Below, in pieces: positions 44,080-56,365 of a DNA stretch of 64,000 bases (positions within the stretch are counted from its first letter, which is position 1; each line of letters opens with the position of its first letter). Source of the stretch: Pictodentalium vernedei (Eukaryota; Mollusca; Scaphopoda; Dentaliida; Dentaliidae); the NCBI GenBank assembly GCA_031216915.1, contig CM062294.1, positions 395,861,217-395,925,216 on the forward strand, written 5' to 3'. The position numbers and the translations under genes are program-made. The notes beneath the pieces are model-generated. The model was not told the DNA's origin, searched no databases, and worked only from the letters and a program-made list of their open reading frames with translations.

Positions 44080-44860
44080 TTGATATTTGTTCAAGTTATC
44101 ACATGAACAAGCTGAAAATGGGCAAAAATTAACTAATTAAGAGTTATAAGTCTGCTCAGTATGATCAAATGACACTGGTTTTCGAATCAGATCAAGACAT
44201 TGTTAACTGGTTGAGTGTTGAATTATTTTTGCTTGTCAAAACTGGATCACATGTCTTTGCCTTGGTACACTTTATGGGGGAATGCCTACAGGCACTGTCC
44301 CATAAACTATAACAAGGCAAATCCATACAAACTAAATAAATTTCCTTCAAAGATAATATGAAGTACATTCAGAGAATATGAAAATTTTTGTGGTGGCACC
44401 TGTATTTCAGAATAAAGCCCAAATATGGGCTTTCAGCACTCTACAAGTTAAGAAAGTCTTGCATACCAAATATTGACCGAATTGATTGATATATGTTGGG
44501 AGTTATTACTCCAAGGTGCAGGAAACAGCAAAAATTAACAGATTAAGGGCCATAACTCTGCTCTGTATGGCAAAACTGTACCAGTTTTTGATGTCATTCA
44601 AGACATTGATAAGAAAGTCTCACATATCAAATATTGACCAAATCTGTAGATATTTGTTGGAGTTATTGTACTAACGAGCTGAAAACAGGCAAAAATTAAC
44701 AAATTAAGGGACATAAATCTGCTCAGTATGTCCAAACTGCACCAGTTTTCGAACTTATTCAACACATTGTTACGAAAGTAGCACATACCAAATATTGACC
44801 AAATCCATTGATATTTGTTCAAGTTATCACACTAAACATCTGAAATGCCTACCCATTCGT
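44080..44860. repeat. Degenerate tandem array, ~155-160-bp unit
   Basis: TTGATATTTGTTCAAGTTATCA-like boxes near 44082, 44490, 44650 and 44810, with GGCAAAAATTAAC-AATTAAGGG-CATAA-TCTGCTC and CCAGTTTT-GA-TTATTCAAGACATTG following. The block at 44230-44470 is not clearly repeated. Related sequence lies at 28930-29000. Confidence 0.7.
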
Positions 44861-45369
44861 TCACAGACTTCATCAAACTATAGGTCAAGCCTATTTAATT
44901 AAGGTTTGAATATTTTGTGCTTGCTAATACAAAGTAGACATTGTGTTTTTCAAGTTAATTTTTAAACATTTCATGCTGGTGTTTATTTTTTTTATAAATT
45001 TATTTTTCCTCAGAGGTTGATTCTCAAGGATTTGTTAATGTTTTCCAGCCTCAGATATGAAAAAAGATTTTTCAGGCTTAAAATTTATTTACTACAGTTG
45101 AGCACACGTAACTCCTTGCATGCTGCTGGCAGATATTCCTGCCCAGGACATAGTTTCTCTTGCCACTTATATAAGTATAATTTTTAATAAGTAAAATTTC
45201 CCCTCCCCTCCTTGTAAATTTTATGGATTTTTCTCAGGAAAAGACATTTGTTTTTCTACAGTTTCTACAGGGGGGCAGGGGGATTTTTTTTCCACCCATT
45301 TTGTCTCCACAATTCTGAAGCAATTTTCGAACAGATTTTCTGAAAATTGTACATACTCAAAGTGTGGCA
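44861..45369. other. Unassigned stretch with a TTAA MITE remnant
   Basis: 45100-45165 (GTAACTCCTTGCATGCTGCTGGCAGATATTCCTGCCCAGGACA) is the inverted end of the MITE at 33104-33344. Otherwise nothing is supported. Confidence 0.45.
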
Positions 45370-46000
45370 CAAAATCTAACATGAGGCCCAGGGGGACTGA
45401 GGGTGCTCAATTGACATGGTAACCTAAATATCAACCCAAGGAATTGATTTGAACAAGTTGCATCTGCCCCTCCTAAGAAAAGCTTATACCAAATATCCAA
45501 AGCTTCTGCCTGGTGGATCTGAAAAAAAAAAGGTTTTTAAAGAATATTCCTCATATTCAACTGAGGTATAATTCTGGCTCCCACAGGAACCCAGAGACTT
45601 GGCTGGAACAAACTTGAATCTCACCCCCCTAAGAATGATACATACCAAATATCAAAACATTCTGACTGCTGGATCTGAAGAAGAAGAGTTTTAAAAAAAA
45701 TTCCTCATTTTGAACTAAGTTATAATTCGGGCTCCCATAGTGAGCCCAAATATGAACCCAGGGACTTGGATTGAACAAACTTGAATCTCACCCCCTCAAG
45801 GATGTTGCATACCAAATATGAAAAGATTCTGATTAGTGGATCTGAAGAAGATGATTTTAAAAGAATATTCCTCATACTGCACTTGTGTTAACATTTCTCA
45901 AGAAGCAGAATTTTAAAGATTTTATTCCTCATGTTGGACTAAGTTAAAATTCGGGTACCACTAGGAAGACCAAACATTAGCCCACAGACTTGGTTTGAGC

Positions 46001-47981
46001 TAGGGCTGGGCGGTTTTGAAATTTGCATTTCGGTTCGGTTTCGGTTTCGGTTTTGTACAAAAACTCGGTTTTCGGTTCGGTTTTCGGTTTTTCATAATAT
46101 ATTGTAGAAATCCACATTTTAGAGGGTAATGTACACATAAAATCTGTCTGTATTTGTCATCCAAGTCTTGAGGCTCATATAGCGAGTTGAGTCATTCGGG
46201 TTAATCAGTGTTCACCACTCTTCTCAGCAAATGGACATAATGTGTTGGGCTGCTGTAGTGGGCAACAGTGGTGGAGCGGTGGAGCCATGAGGTATCTAGG
46301 GAGACCAGCCCCCTCCCCCCCCCCCCCCACCCTCCACTCAAAATCCCACTTGCTTCTCCCATCCCCAAATTTGAAAAAAATATTTTTGATGTCCTGCCCT
46401 CAGTACAAGTACAGTACCCTCAGTCCTGAGATTCCCCCCCCCCCCCCCAAAAAAAAAAAAAAATCTCCACTAGCATGGTCCACAGGATTTCAAACCATGG
46501 CTCCACCACTGGTGGGAGCTGCCTTGTTCTGTCAGTGAGATTTGGGACCTTGTCAAGACAAGATGCAGAAATTCACAAGAAAAGCTACATTTTAGCAAAA
46601 ATCAACATTTCCTTATTTTTTATGGAGTCGCAATGCTCTCATCCTGGTTTTGGTGGATAATGTGCAATTGTTGTGCTTATTTCGGTAATTATCACATCGC
46701 TTGAAAATAGACGTGCCCCGTGTTTCTTGATGGTTCCTGCTTCAAATGACAGTGGAATAAGAGGAACACAAATCATATTTTTTCTGATTTTGATAACTAT
46801 TGTTGAAGTAAGTCGTGATATACGAATCACTTTTATTGGTAACTCACTCCAATGCTTTCACAATATCTCTCTTAATTTCGACTGTAGATGTTCGTTTTTT
46901 ACTTTGATTCTGCCCAAACATAGAAATTGGGCGAAATGGGCGGTGCCAAGGCAAAGATATTACCAACTTTACTTTGCCCTCTTGGCTTATCCCTGCGTTG
47001 ATTTCATCGTATTCAAGACAGGCGATTGATGATTTTGAAGGGAGGGGAGACTGCTGCATAATGGGGGTTGAAAGAAAGTTTGCAATATTGCATCTTGGGA
47101 TTTGTTGTGTTTACAAAATACACATGGTCATGACACGTGCTGATTATAACATCGTATTGGGAATGCAGCGTGTGTACCTGACAGACCTGCAGTACTGCGC
47201 GATTCCTTAAAGTAAGTTCAAATAGTATACAAACAATTCCCAATAAGTTTTAAAAAAAACTTTCAATAGTTACCTGCCATCCATTTAATTGGATGTGTTC
47301 TATTTTAATTTAACCATTTTATTGTTGACAAAAAACATAACTGCCAATGCGCAGCGTTATCTCTGAGCATGTGACTTCAGAGAACGTGCCAGTGGTCGGT
47401 TAATTAACATAATTTACTCGTCATTTTTCCCATGTGAACTTTGAGGTTTTAAAACTCAATAAATTTTATGTTTACCACCAATCTAATTTACAACGTGCTG
47501 TACGCAGATGATTTTAGGTCAAAGGTAATTTATAATACTTTTACACCACATATTGTCAGGTAATTTGCAATACCTCTTTGGTCGAATATGCCCGGTTCAG
47601 TAAATTTTCTTAACAATTATTGAATTGCATGTGTGGATTTTTACGTACGACTTTTTAATTTTTCATATTCCATCTGCTGGTGGTTCTGTAGATATTGTTT
47701 AAGATACAAGAAATTTGCTACCACTATTTGTGGGGGGAGGGTGGGGGGGATTTGTTGTCAGTCCTCTCGAAGTAAGCACAAATGGCACAGCATTTACCTT
47801 TGCCTGACATTTAAGCCTTTGGCGTGCGGAAAGCAAGTGATTGAGTGGTCATAAACTTAACCAATTCTGGGAAATTTGTTGAAACCGAAAGTCTCGGTTT
47901 TTTGTTAAGGCGGCGGTTCGGTTTCGGTTTAAAAAAAAAAAACCGAACCGAACCGAAAAACCGATAAACCGCCCAGCCCTA
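46001..47981. mobile_element. hAT element, ~2 kb, no transposase seen
   Basis: Exact 8-bp target duplication GTTTGAGC (45993-46000 and 47982-47989). Ends TAGGGCTGGGCGGTTT and (reverse complement) TAGGGCTGGGCGGTTTATCGG are the classic hAT type, with CGGTTTCGGTTCGGTTT subterminal repeats on both sides. Two C runs (46314-46328 and 46434-46448) lie near the left. The ~1.6-kb interior has only short frames (longest 118 codons at 46673-47029, no domain seen). It is non-autonomous or deeply decayed. Confidence 0.92.
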
Positions 47982-48169
47982 GTTTGAGCAAACTCAGATC
48001 TGACCTCCCTAAGGATGCTGTAACAAAATATTGAAAGATTCTTACTGGTGGATCTGAAGAAGATTTTTAAAGATTATTCCTCAAATTGCATTAAGTTAAA
48101 ATTTGGGCTCTTTAAGAGAATCCTAATATTAACCCAGGAACTTTATTTGGACAATCCTGAATTGGACAT

Positions 48170-48660
48170 CCCACTCTGTCCCCACCCCCCCCCCCCCCCC
48201 CCAAAAAAAAAAGAAAAAAAAAAAAGAAGATGTTTTTCAAATATGAAAGGAATCTGACTGGTGGATATAAAGAAGATTTTTAAAGAAATTTCTTGATATT
48301 GCACCATGTTAAACTAATTAGGCTCCAACAGAGAACCCAAATATTAAGTCAGGAACCCAATTTGACCAAACTTTAAATTAAACTCCCTAGAGATGCTGTA
48401 TACCAAATGTGAAAGCATTCTGACTGACAGATCTGAAGAAAAATTTTAAAGATTAGCCCTTATATAGCACCAAGTTAAAATGTCCATAGGAATCCCAAAT
48501 ATTAACCATGGGACTTGATTTGAACAATCTTGAATCTGACCCTCATAACAATGATGTCCACTAAACATTAAAATATTCTGACTGGTGATTCCGAAGGAGA
48601 AAATTTTTAAAGATTATTCCCTCCCCCCCCCCCCCCCATATTGCCCCCCCCCCCCCCCCC
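48170..48660. repeat. C-rich homopolymer tracts within P units
   Basis: C runs at about 48185-48202 (followed by an A-rich tract), 48623-48637 and 48644-48661 sit where P units elsewhere read TGACCCCCCTAG or TTATTCCTC. They look like homopolymer growth from short C runs in the units. Confidence 0.75.
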
Positions 48661-48993
48661 CTCAGTGAGCCCAAACATGAACCAAGGGGCTTCGATTAAA
48701 CAAACATCTATCTGCCCCCCTGTCGATGTCGTATACCAAATATCAAAAGATTCTCTTCAGTGGTTCTAGAGAAAAAGTCCTAAGGATGCTTCATACCAAA
48801 TAACAGTTCTCTGTTCTATGTGGTTTCAGAAATATTGGCATTTGAAAATATTTCTATTTTTAGCTCCTGGGGTTCCCATGGTAAAACTGGAAAAATAGTA
48901 AATTCATAGTAATTTGTATATTTTTATACTTACCAATGGCCAAGACTAGCTGGTGCTTAACTCAAAGTTATTAAGGGCCAAACACAAATTTTG

Positions 48994-48994
<1 letters not shown>

Positions 48995-49025
<31 letters not shown>
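48995..49025. repeat. Long C tract in the DIRS terminal repeat
   Basis: 31 C in a row, at the place where the other DIRS terminal repeats have 7 C (21282 region), 16 G (27916 region) and 19 G (55882 region). Confidence 0.9.
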
Positions 49026-49541
49026 ACAATCCCCAAAATTTGCTTGCAAAACCGAAAAGTAAAAGTCCTATCTGGCCCTCCATACAGTTACACTCTGCGC
49101 ATGTGCAGACGTCAGGAAGTGACTGGAATTGGCATCAACATCAGCATAGTGTACTAAACTGATACACCTTCCCTTGCATGGTTGACCGCAAGAACTTTTA
49201 GAATGCCGGATGTACTAGGACATGAAAGTACGGATCCTTAGATCTATGCTTACCACATAGTCGATCACTCGAATGCTCGCTTTTAACGACTGAATGATTT
49301 CCATAAATAAACTTGTAGAGCCATGATAAACTTGTTATCCAGCTCAAGTTTATTACCGGCCGGAATGAGCAGTCGGGGAACAGGTGACTGTAAAAATCTT
49401 GAAAATCCTGATTCTTGTTGACCTGCATTGCTTCCTTAGATAAGAGAGCTTATACCTCCTGTAGGAGAAACTCGCTTATGCAAGAATTTAATGGAAGATT
49501 TGTCCAAGGCGGACAACTTGTTAGTGGGGTATTACTCAGAA

Positions 49542-49543
49542 TG

Positions 49544-49603
<60 letters not shown>

Positions 49604-49848
49604 TATATCACTTATATAGCGCCTATCCTAATAAAAGCCCTAAGCGCTTTACAAAAGAAATCACAAATAAGATAGATAAAATCAATAAAGTCACCCGGTT
49701 TGTGTGTCAGCGAAGGGATAGCCTGGGAAGTTCCTCTGGTATAAGTAGGTTTTTAGTCCCTTTTTAAAATTTTCAAGAGATGGTGCATTTCGTAAGGTTT
49801 TGGGTAACGAGTTCCACACACGGGGCACGCTGATCGCCATAAGCCGTC
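49542..49848 (-). mobile_element. LINE 3' end (CR1/L2-like), 5'-truncated
   Basis: Minus strand: the end of an ORF2-type frame, RLMAISVPRVWNSLPKTLRNAPSLENFKKGLKTYLY, matches the conserved C-terminus of CR1/L2-type LINEs (pattern AAPRLWNSLP-x-IR-x-A-x-S-x-x-FK-x-x-LKT-x-LF). A short 3' UTR with GTAAAGCGCTTAGGGC and AGGCGCTATATAAG follows, then an (ATT)n tail (49543-49602 on the plus strand). It is a dead-on-arrival copy inserted into the DIRS element; the right boundary is uncertain by ~15 bp. Confidence 0.85.
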
Positions 49849-52379
49849 CGAGACTACACTTCTCACCCACTGATCTTCCCTGATTTTTGCAGAGCTTGAT
49901 AACCTTCCGCCAACTGGCCAGCAATAGAGGTCTAAACCATCACCTGTATGACCTGCGAGGCTTAGAGGAGGAGGAACCATGTCCTTTCCGCAAAAAACCT
50001 TGTCTCATCGGCCTAGGGGCGTCTGACCTATAGTCCCGATCAGACCTACGCCCCTTTTCCAAGTCGCTATACTGACGACCTCCCGAGTAATTATAAGAGG
50101 GTTTATTGTACCCTAGTGAGGAGTTTCCTTTTGACAATTTTTTTCTAGAACACCCTCCTTTACTCTTGTCTGCTAAAGCGGGTCGTTGATACGCCGACTT
50201 CAAAAGCAGAGCACTAGATGCTTTCTTAGTAGACTGTTCATAGACTAACGAAAGCTAGTCATCAAAAATAAAATGTCCGGAAACCGGAGTGACTCGGAGA
50301 GAGCTTTTTGCCTTGTCATCTTATCAGTGATGATGATGCAAGGGCACCATCATGTCTGATTAACTCCCGATTAGCCCCTGTTAGGGCGGAGTTATACATG
50401 GTATACATAATTGCCCTGGAAAGAACTCTAAAAGAGGTACGAACGTCCTCAAAATTCCTTTCCTTTGAGACATTGCGCCATAGATCTTGTAAGGTGATCT
50501 GCATAAGACATAACATCCAAATTCACTCTATTTGAAGAAATTGCCATCTCACTTGCATCTGAGTGAATAGTGAATGATACAGGTAAGGATACCTCTAGAT
50601 CCCCGGCATGCTCATCCAAACGCATAAGAACTCTCTGAACAGCTTCACCGACCATTTTTAAATGAACGTGGTCCAAAAAACAGTATGTATATGGAAGATG
50701 AAGATAAGAAACCGCTTTCTTCCTTGCCTCAAGAGGATAAATACGGCGCTGTCTGTATGGCCGAAGGCCTGCGATACCTGCATAAACTGAACTGGAAAAG
50801 AAAGGACTTCCTCCTTTGTCTGGATAAAGTCTTCGCCTAATGACGTCAGTGGTTTCTCTCTTGTTGTCACAGCATTCTGATTCGGCGGATCAAAAGCAGG
50901 GTAGTATTGATGGATGAAAGCCATCGCAACCATGTACTGTTCCAAAAGGGAAGGGTAATCCTCTTCCTTATCCCTTTCACCATCCGAGAGAATCAGTTGC
51001 GAATCTTGGTCCATTGCATCTGTGCGAACAGACAACTGGACCGATCCAACACCGTCTGACAGCTCAGATTCGGAGTCTGAGGGAGACAGCATCTGCACTT
51101 GCTGGGATGCTGCGATTAGCTGCACAATCTGCGACAGCAAGTCTGTCGTCACAGCCTGAGGAGCAGCGTATTTCCATTCCTTAGCTGCATGCTGCTCCTG
51201 GGACGGTGTGTTGGAAACGGATCCTTTCTCCGAGCGTCCCGATGATCAAGGCCTCGTCTCACTAGCTACCAGATGGTCCAACTACACACACGAAGAGTGT
51301 TTCCTTCTTCATGCAGTAGGCTCGATATCCGAAGTTGGGTAGATAGGATGTGGTGGTGTGAGCTTACATAACGTAGGGGAGGAAGCCGTGACAGAAAATG
51401 ACCCCGGCTGCCGACTAGACGGATCGTCCAGAGCAGCGGGCAGACATATGCTCCGTCTCGTGCAAGTTTCCAACCAGAAAACTTCATTTCGGCCTTGTGA
51501 AACAAAGCGGAGGAAGCATTGACTGAAGCCGACCCCGGCCCGCAGACTAAACAGAACGTCCCGAGTGGTGGACGGACATATGCTCTAGCTTGTGCAAGTT
51601 TCTCAAAACAACATCTGACCCCAGACACTGCTATATCAGAGAGGGGGGCCTCCCCCACTCATGGTCTATCAGACCTCGCCGAGTACAAGAACTTGCTGAC
51701 TTCCTCCCTATTTCGGTCGTTGCTGGGTGAGCTATTTATATTACAGTGCTCGCTCTACCCAATCCACTTCATAGACCACAACAGATTTACCTGGCATCAC
51801 GCCCCCCACGTATGGAGTACCGCTTCACCGGTCGATCTAGCTGCTTGCAAGAGATTAAAACCTTTTACCCAAAGGCTCTAACTCTTACAATAATGAGCAT
51901 TGCAGCTAGCTCTATATGCTCAATGGAGCGTGACGATGGTAGCACACTGGGATGGGTGTCAAAATATCATCACCATGTTCATATTCCTCTGAAATAGAAT
52001 CTGACAGAATGAATTAAAATGTGAAAGGCCCTGATCCTCAGAATCTCACCGCCAGCAACGTACCATGACACCCGGCTCCAACTTCAGTCATCCAAGTGCA
52101 ACACAAGAATGACAGGAATCCGCAGGAGTGTATCAACTAAAGTCGACATCAGTCCTCCAAACTCCACAACAATATATATATATAACTGAGATACATGAAT
52201 AATAGCAGTCACAATTAAATTCAAAATATTTTTTGTAAACAAAAATTTTTGAAAAAACGCCCAAGTTCCCAAAGGGAACATTAAGAGCCCAAGGGCATCC
52301 CGATAGAGCCTAAGTGTGAACAAAATCCAAAATTTTTGAGCTGCACTACCAGAATAATAATCCATGTATCTTACAGTAT

Positions 52380-53998
52380 ACTACTGTAATAGAATATAAA
52401 TAAGAGGCCCCAGGAGGCCTGAGGGTACTCACCTGACATGGTAGTCTAAATATCAAACCAGAGACTTGACTTGAATACGCTGCATATGCCCCTCCTAAGA
52501 AAAGCATATACCAACTAGATGAAGCAATTGTGCACACACAATACACAGGATTTTCCTTCTATTTTCAGTTTCTGCACTTTTACGTCCCAAAACTGAGATA
52601 AACGCACAAAAAAATAGATTTTTTTTTTATTTTTGTTCGGAAATTTTGGAAGTCCCAAACAAAATATTTTCAGCCTAAAATTGTTTTTTCTTCTTAAAAT
52701 TGACCAAAACGCATAAAAAACAAAAAAACTAATTTCCAGATTTTGGTCCCACCCAGACTCCAAATTTTCAGTGTAAAGAAAATACATTTTTTTTGTCTTA
52801 AAATTAACCGAAACGCTTGAAAGGCAAAAAAAAAATTTCTGGATTTTGGTCCTACCCGGACCCAAATTTTCAGTGTAAAAATAAAAATTTTGTCTTAAAA
52901 TTGACCGAAATGCATAAACAACAACAAATAATTCCGGATTTTGGTCCAAAATTTCTAAGTGCAGAACGGGACCCCAAATTTTCAGCCTAAATATGAACCC
53001 AAGGATTTGACTTGAACAAACTTGAATCTCACCTCATCACCCCCCCACCCCACCCCCCCCTAAGGATGCTGCATACCAAATATCAAAAGATTCTTATTGG
53101 TAGATCTGAAGAAGAAGATTTTTAAAGAATATTCCTCATACTGCACTAATTTAAATATTTGGGCTCCCATTGAGAGCCCAAATATGGACCCAGGGAATTG
53201 ATTTTAATAAACATGTGAAACAATCTTCCAAAGATGTTATATGTGAAATTTGAAAGCTTTTGGAGCAGTGATTTGGGAGAAAAGTAGTGTTAAATGTTTT
53301 TTTCCATTACCCACAGTGTTAAAAAATGCTGACTCAGCACTTTTTGAACGTCCCCCCCAAAAAGTACCCCATGATAAAACCGATAGCAATTTTTTTTGAC
53401 CATTCCATTCTGTTGGTCCTAAAGAAGCTTCACACCAAATAAGAATTCTCAGTGCCGTGTAGTTTTGGAGATATGGGCGTTTTGATTTTTTTCTATTTTT
53501 AGCTCCTGCGGTTCCCATGGGGCAACGGGAAAAAAAATTTGGGCATAAATTAGGTACTTATGACCCAATAAGCCTTCATGTCAAATTTGGTTCAAATCAG
53601 CCTCTCGGTTAGGAAAACAGAAATTTTGGGAGTGGCAAATATTCTTGCCCCTCCCATAACAACAGCAAATATAGCCTCACAAATTTCTCTTGAACAAATC
53701 TGAGTTTACACCTCAAAAGGAAGCTGCACACCAAATATCAAGCTCTGCTACTGCTGGTTCATGAGAAGAAGATTTTTTAAGATTTAGGCACACTTTTGGG
53801 GCGTGGCCTTACCAAAGGGCGAGGCAATTTGATTTGAACAAAATCAAATTGCGATGTCATAACAAACTATTATTTCAAATATCAATTAAATTGGTTCAGC
53901 AGTTTGGGAGGAGAAGACGCAAACACCATGTTCATGGACAACGGATGGTGAGTGATCACTATAGCTCTCCTGACTGATAGTCAGGTGAGCTAAAAACT
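52380..53998. repeat. Pearl-like element nested in DIRS
   Basis: 5' block AAGAGGCCCCAGGAGGCCTGAGGGTACTCACCTGACATGG (52402 on). Then ~110-bp units with GGATTTTGGTCC-ACCCGGACCC and AAATTTTCAGTGTAAA (52560-52980), then P units, the GCTCCTGCGGTTCCCATGGGGCAACGGG block, and the 3' end GATAGTCAGGTGAGCTAAAA. ACTAC flanks it on both sides (52379-52383 and about 53996-54000), a possible 5-bp target duplication. DIRS text resumes right after. Confidence 0.75.
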
Positions 53999-54686
53999 AC
54001 CTATATATGAGGACGTTGACAATGTAAACAATGTCAATGTAAACAAGACATCAGACACACAAAGAGACCAAAAGTCAGAACCAATGAAATGCTATCAGAT
54101 GTAAAGCTAGATCTTCATACAAAGAAAAAACGATGCATTGGATAGAAGATGCAAGACTAAACGGCTTAACACCCCAAGGGTGAGGACGTAACCATAGGGA
54201 AGAAACATAATATTCTGTAATAAATGTTAATCTTCAAAGAAATTTAATAAAAATTTCAATAAAAAATAGCCAAAAAGGTTAAGAGTTTAACAGGAAGGGT
54301 TCACGGAAGGATATAGAAGGAATACTTAATCCACAGCTACCTAATATTTCTTTTGTTCTCTGTCATTAAAACAAGCCGTATAAAATTACACCAAGTACGG
54401 TTTTGATGAGAACAGCTCAGTAAAACAGTACCAATATCTGGATATTGGAACGGTTTTGAAACAGTCCCAATAACTAGATATTTGTACGATTGTCACAGTA
54501 CTGTAATCATAACCATTCAAAAGTAAAAATGCTGTAAAGGAGGTGTGAAAAACTTTCTAATACATGAATTATCGACAAACTTTTCTTGACAGAGCTACTG
54601 AATTGAGTGTGCATCATGTCCAAATTATAATGTACTTTTTAATTTTTTGTTGCTTTTAATAACCAACAGCCCTGGTAACCTAAAAA

Positions 54687-54914
54687 GGACTCCTGTGGAA
54701 ACCTCGGAAGTGAAGCAGTGCTTGTTTGCTGTGGTAAACAAGTTCAGTTTTACTGGTAAAATAGGACCTGGTCACCAGTGCCCGGGGTAGAAGTCCCCTA
54801 AAATGGGCAGCATGGGTGTAAACGATTGGCTAAACTTGACTTTACACCTTTTTTTGCGGTCACAATTAGCCATAGCTGCAGAAAAGTGACCTTAAACACC
54901 AGTAAATAAATAAA
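54687..54914 (+). mobile_element. S2 SINE-like element with 11-bp target duplication
   Basis: Flanked by TAACCTAAAAA (54676-54686 and 54915-54925). Reads GGAAGTGAAGCAGTGCTTG, GTAAAATAGGACCTGGTCACC, AAAATGGGCAGCATGG, and tail GTGACCTTAAACACCAGTAAATAAATAAA. The same tail is used by the S1 SINEs. 228 bp. Confidence 0.9.
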
Positions 54915-55380
54915 TAACCTAAAAAAAACGCCCTTTTTCAAATATTAAGATGGCAATCAGGCACCACCACCCACCACCCCTGAGGGAAAGCGAACCTCTT
55001 CTTCAGATAAAAAAGAATTATTCTTCCAAATGCTTTAAAAATGAACAATTATTAAATTTATCTGCCGCACTTTCGATGAGGGATTGAATAAGTGTTCCAC
55101 CCTTGAGCTGAGACATTATATTAGCGGGAGAACAAATTACGTCATGATGTGAGTTCACTTCAAAGCCACAGATCTGTTCACAATATCTGAACTCCTGATG
55201 CATGTCATAACTTCAATAGACTTTCTAGCAAGCAAACAATGGGTTATGCCCATTTTGTTTTTCGGGGGTAGAGCAAACAAAAAGTGTTTTAAAATGTGGT
55301 TTTACTCGAGTCAAACTTTCTAAAATATAATTTTTTTTTACTTTTGTTGACATTGAGGGACTGTGGATTAAATCACATGT

Positions 55381-55496
55381 ATCACTATTTTGTGTACTAT
55401 ATGGGTAAATAATTGTACAGTTGTGCAGGTGTCCTCCAATATTTGGACGAGGACAACTGTACAATTATTTATCCATATAGTACACAAAATAGTGAT
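55381..55496. repeat. Hairpin, 44-bp arms
   Basis: ATCACTATTTTGTGTACTAT... pairs with ...ATAGTACACAAAATAGTGAT with about one mismatch, around a 28-base loop. One of the longest palindromes in the window. Confidence 0.85.
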
Positions 55497-56365
55497 ATAT
55501 CTATTACTTAACAAAAAGTGGAATAATCATTTTCAAAAAAAGATATGTCAGGCATATGTCCCGAAATTGGGAAACATAAAATAATTTTATATTATAAAGT
55601 TACAGCCCTGAATGTCAAAAACCACTATTGAACACTTCCTTCATCCAATAACAACATTGTATCCGCAAATTCTTGCATTGATTTGTGTCTGACATCCTCA
55701 AAAAAGGAGATTTTAAAGCACAGATGTCATTTCATTGTTGATTACTTTTAGGTCCAAACAAAGAATAATGTTGGCGCCAATTCCGATCCCTTCCTGACGT
55801 CTGCGCATGCACAGAGAGTAAATGTATGGAGGGCCAGATGGGACTTTTAATTTTTGGTTTTGCAAGCAAATTTTGGGGAGTGGGGGGGGGGGGGGGGGGG
55901 TTCAAAATTTATGTTTGGCCCTTGATAACTTTTAGCTGAGCACCAGCTAGTCTGGGCCATTGGTTTACAGTGGAAACATATAGAAATTTTGAGTGGGGTA
56001 AAAATTCTTGCCCTTCCTATAACAATGGCAAATTGAACTTCTCTTGAACAAATCTGAGCCTACACCTCAAAAGGAAGCTGCACACAAATACAAAGTCTTT
56101 GCTATTGCTTGTTCATTAAAAGATTTTTTAAGATTTAGGAACACTTTTTGGGCATGGCCCTACCAAGGGGCAGGGCAACTTGATTTGAACAAAATCAAAA
56201 TGCGATGTCATAACAAACAAGCATTTCAAATTTCACTTAAATCGGTTCAGCGGTTTTGGAGGAGAAGATGCAAACACCATGTTCACGGAGGGCACAGACA
56301 ACGACGGACGATAGACGGTGAGTGATCACTACAGCTCACTCTGAATTTCAGTCCGGTGAGCTAAA

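Larger units (their letters stand above)
54332..55545. mobile_element. Insertion of unknown class in the DIRS element
   Basis: Comparison with the DIRS copies at 18783 and 27340 shows foreign sequence between GGAATACTTAA and GGCATATGTCCCGAAATTGGG. It holds the S2 SINE (54687-54914), a 61-codon minus frame (55018-55203, no domain recognised) and a 44-bp-arm hairpin (55381-55496). No clear termini of its own. Confidence 0.6.
48896..55975 (-). mobile_element. DIRS retrotransposon, decayed and internally deleted
   Basis: Same family and orientation as 21190-28006. Inverted terminal repeats at about 48930-49110 and 55795-55965 share CTGGTGC, GGGCCAAACACAAATTTTG, AATCCCCAAAATTTGC, TGGCCCTCCATAC and CTGCGCATG. 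A short RT-like remnant (about 49198-49428) and gag-like remnants (about 49850-51150) survive; RNase H and recombinase are gone. It is clearly older than the first copy and heavily broken. Later insertions inside: a LINE tail, a pearl-like element, and a 1.2-kb block with a SINE. Confidence 0.85.
45370..56365. repeat. Pearl-like element, split in three by later insertions
   Basis: The start at about 45370 (ACATGAGGCCCAGGGGGACTGAGGGTGCTC-ATTGACATGG) matches 52402. P units fill 45480-46000 and resume at 47990-48895 after the hAT. The last part (55976-56365) follows the DIRS element with GAGTGGGGTAAAAATTCTTGCCC, GCATTTCAAATTTCA, GACGGACGATAGACGG and the 3' end TCCGGTGAGCTAAAA. Without inserts it is about 1.9 kb. 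Matching text across both gaps supports one original element. Confidence 0.75.

Noticed and set aside
46673-47029. 118-codon plus-strand frame inside the hAT element as transposase
   Set aside because: No hAT dimerisation or catalytic motif is visible and the frame is short for a ~600-residue transposase.
55018-55203. 61-codon minus-strand frame as an exon
   Set aside because: Protein-like in composition, but no splice sites, homologue or neighbouring exon could be recognised.
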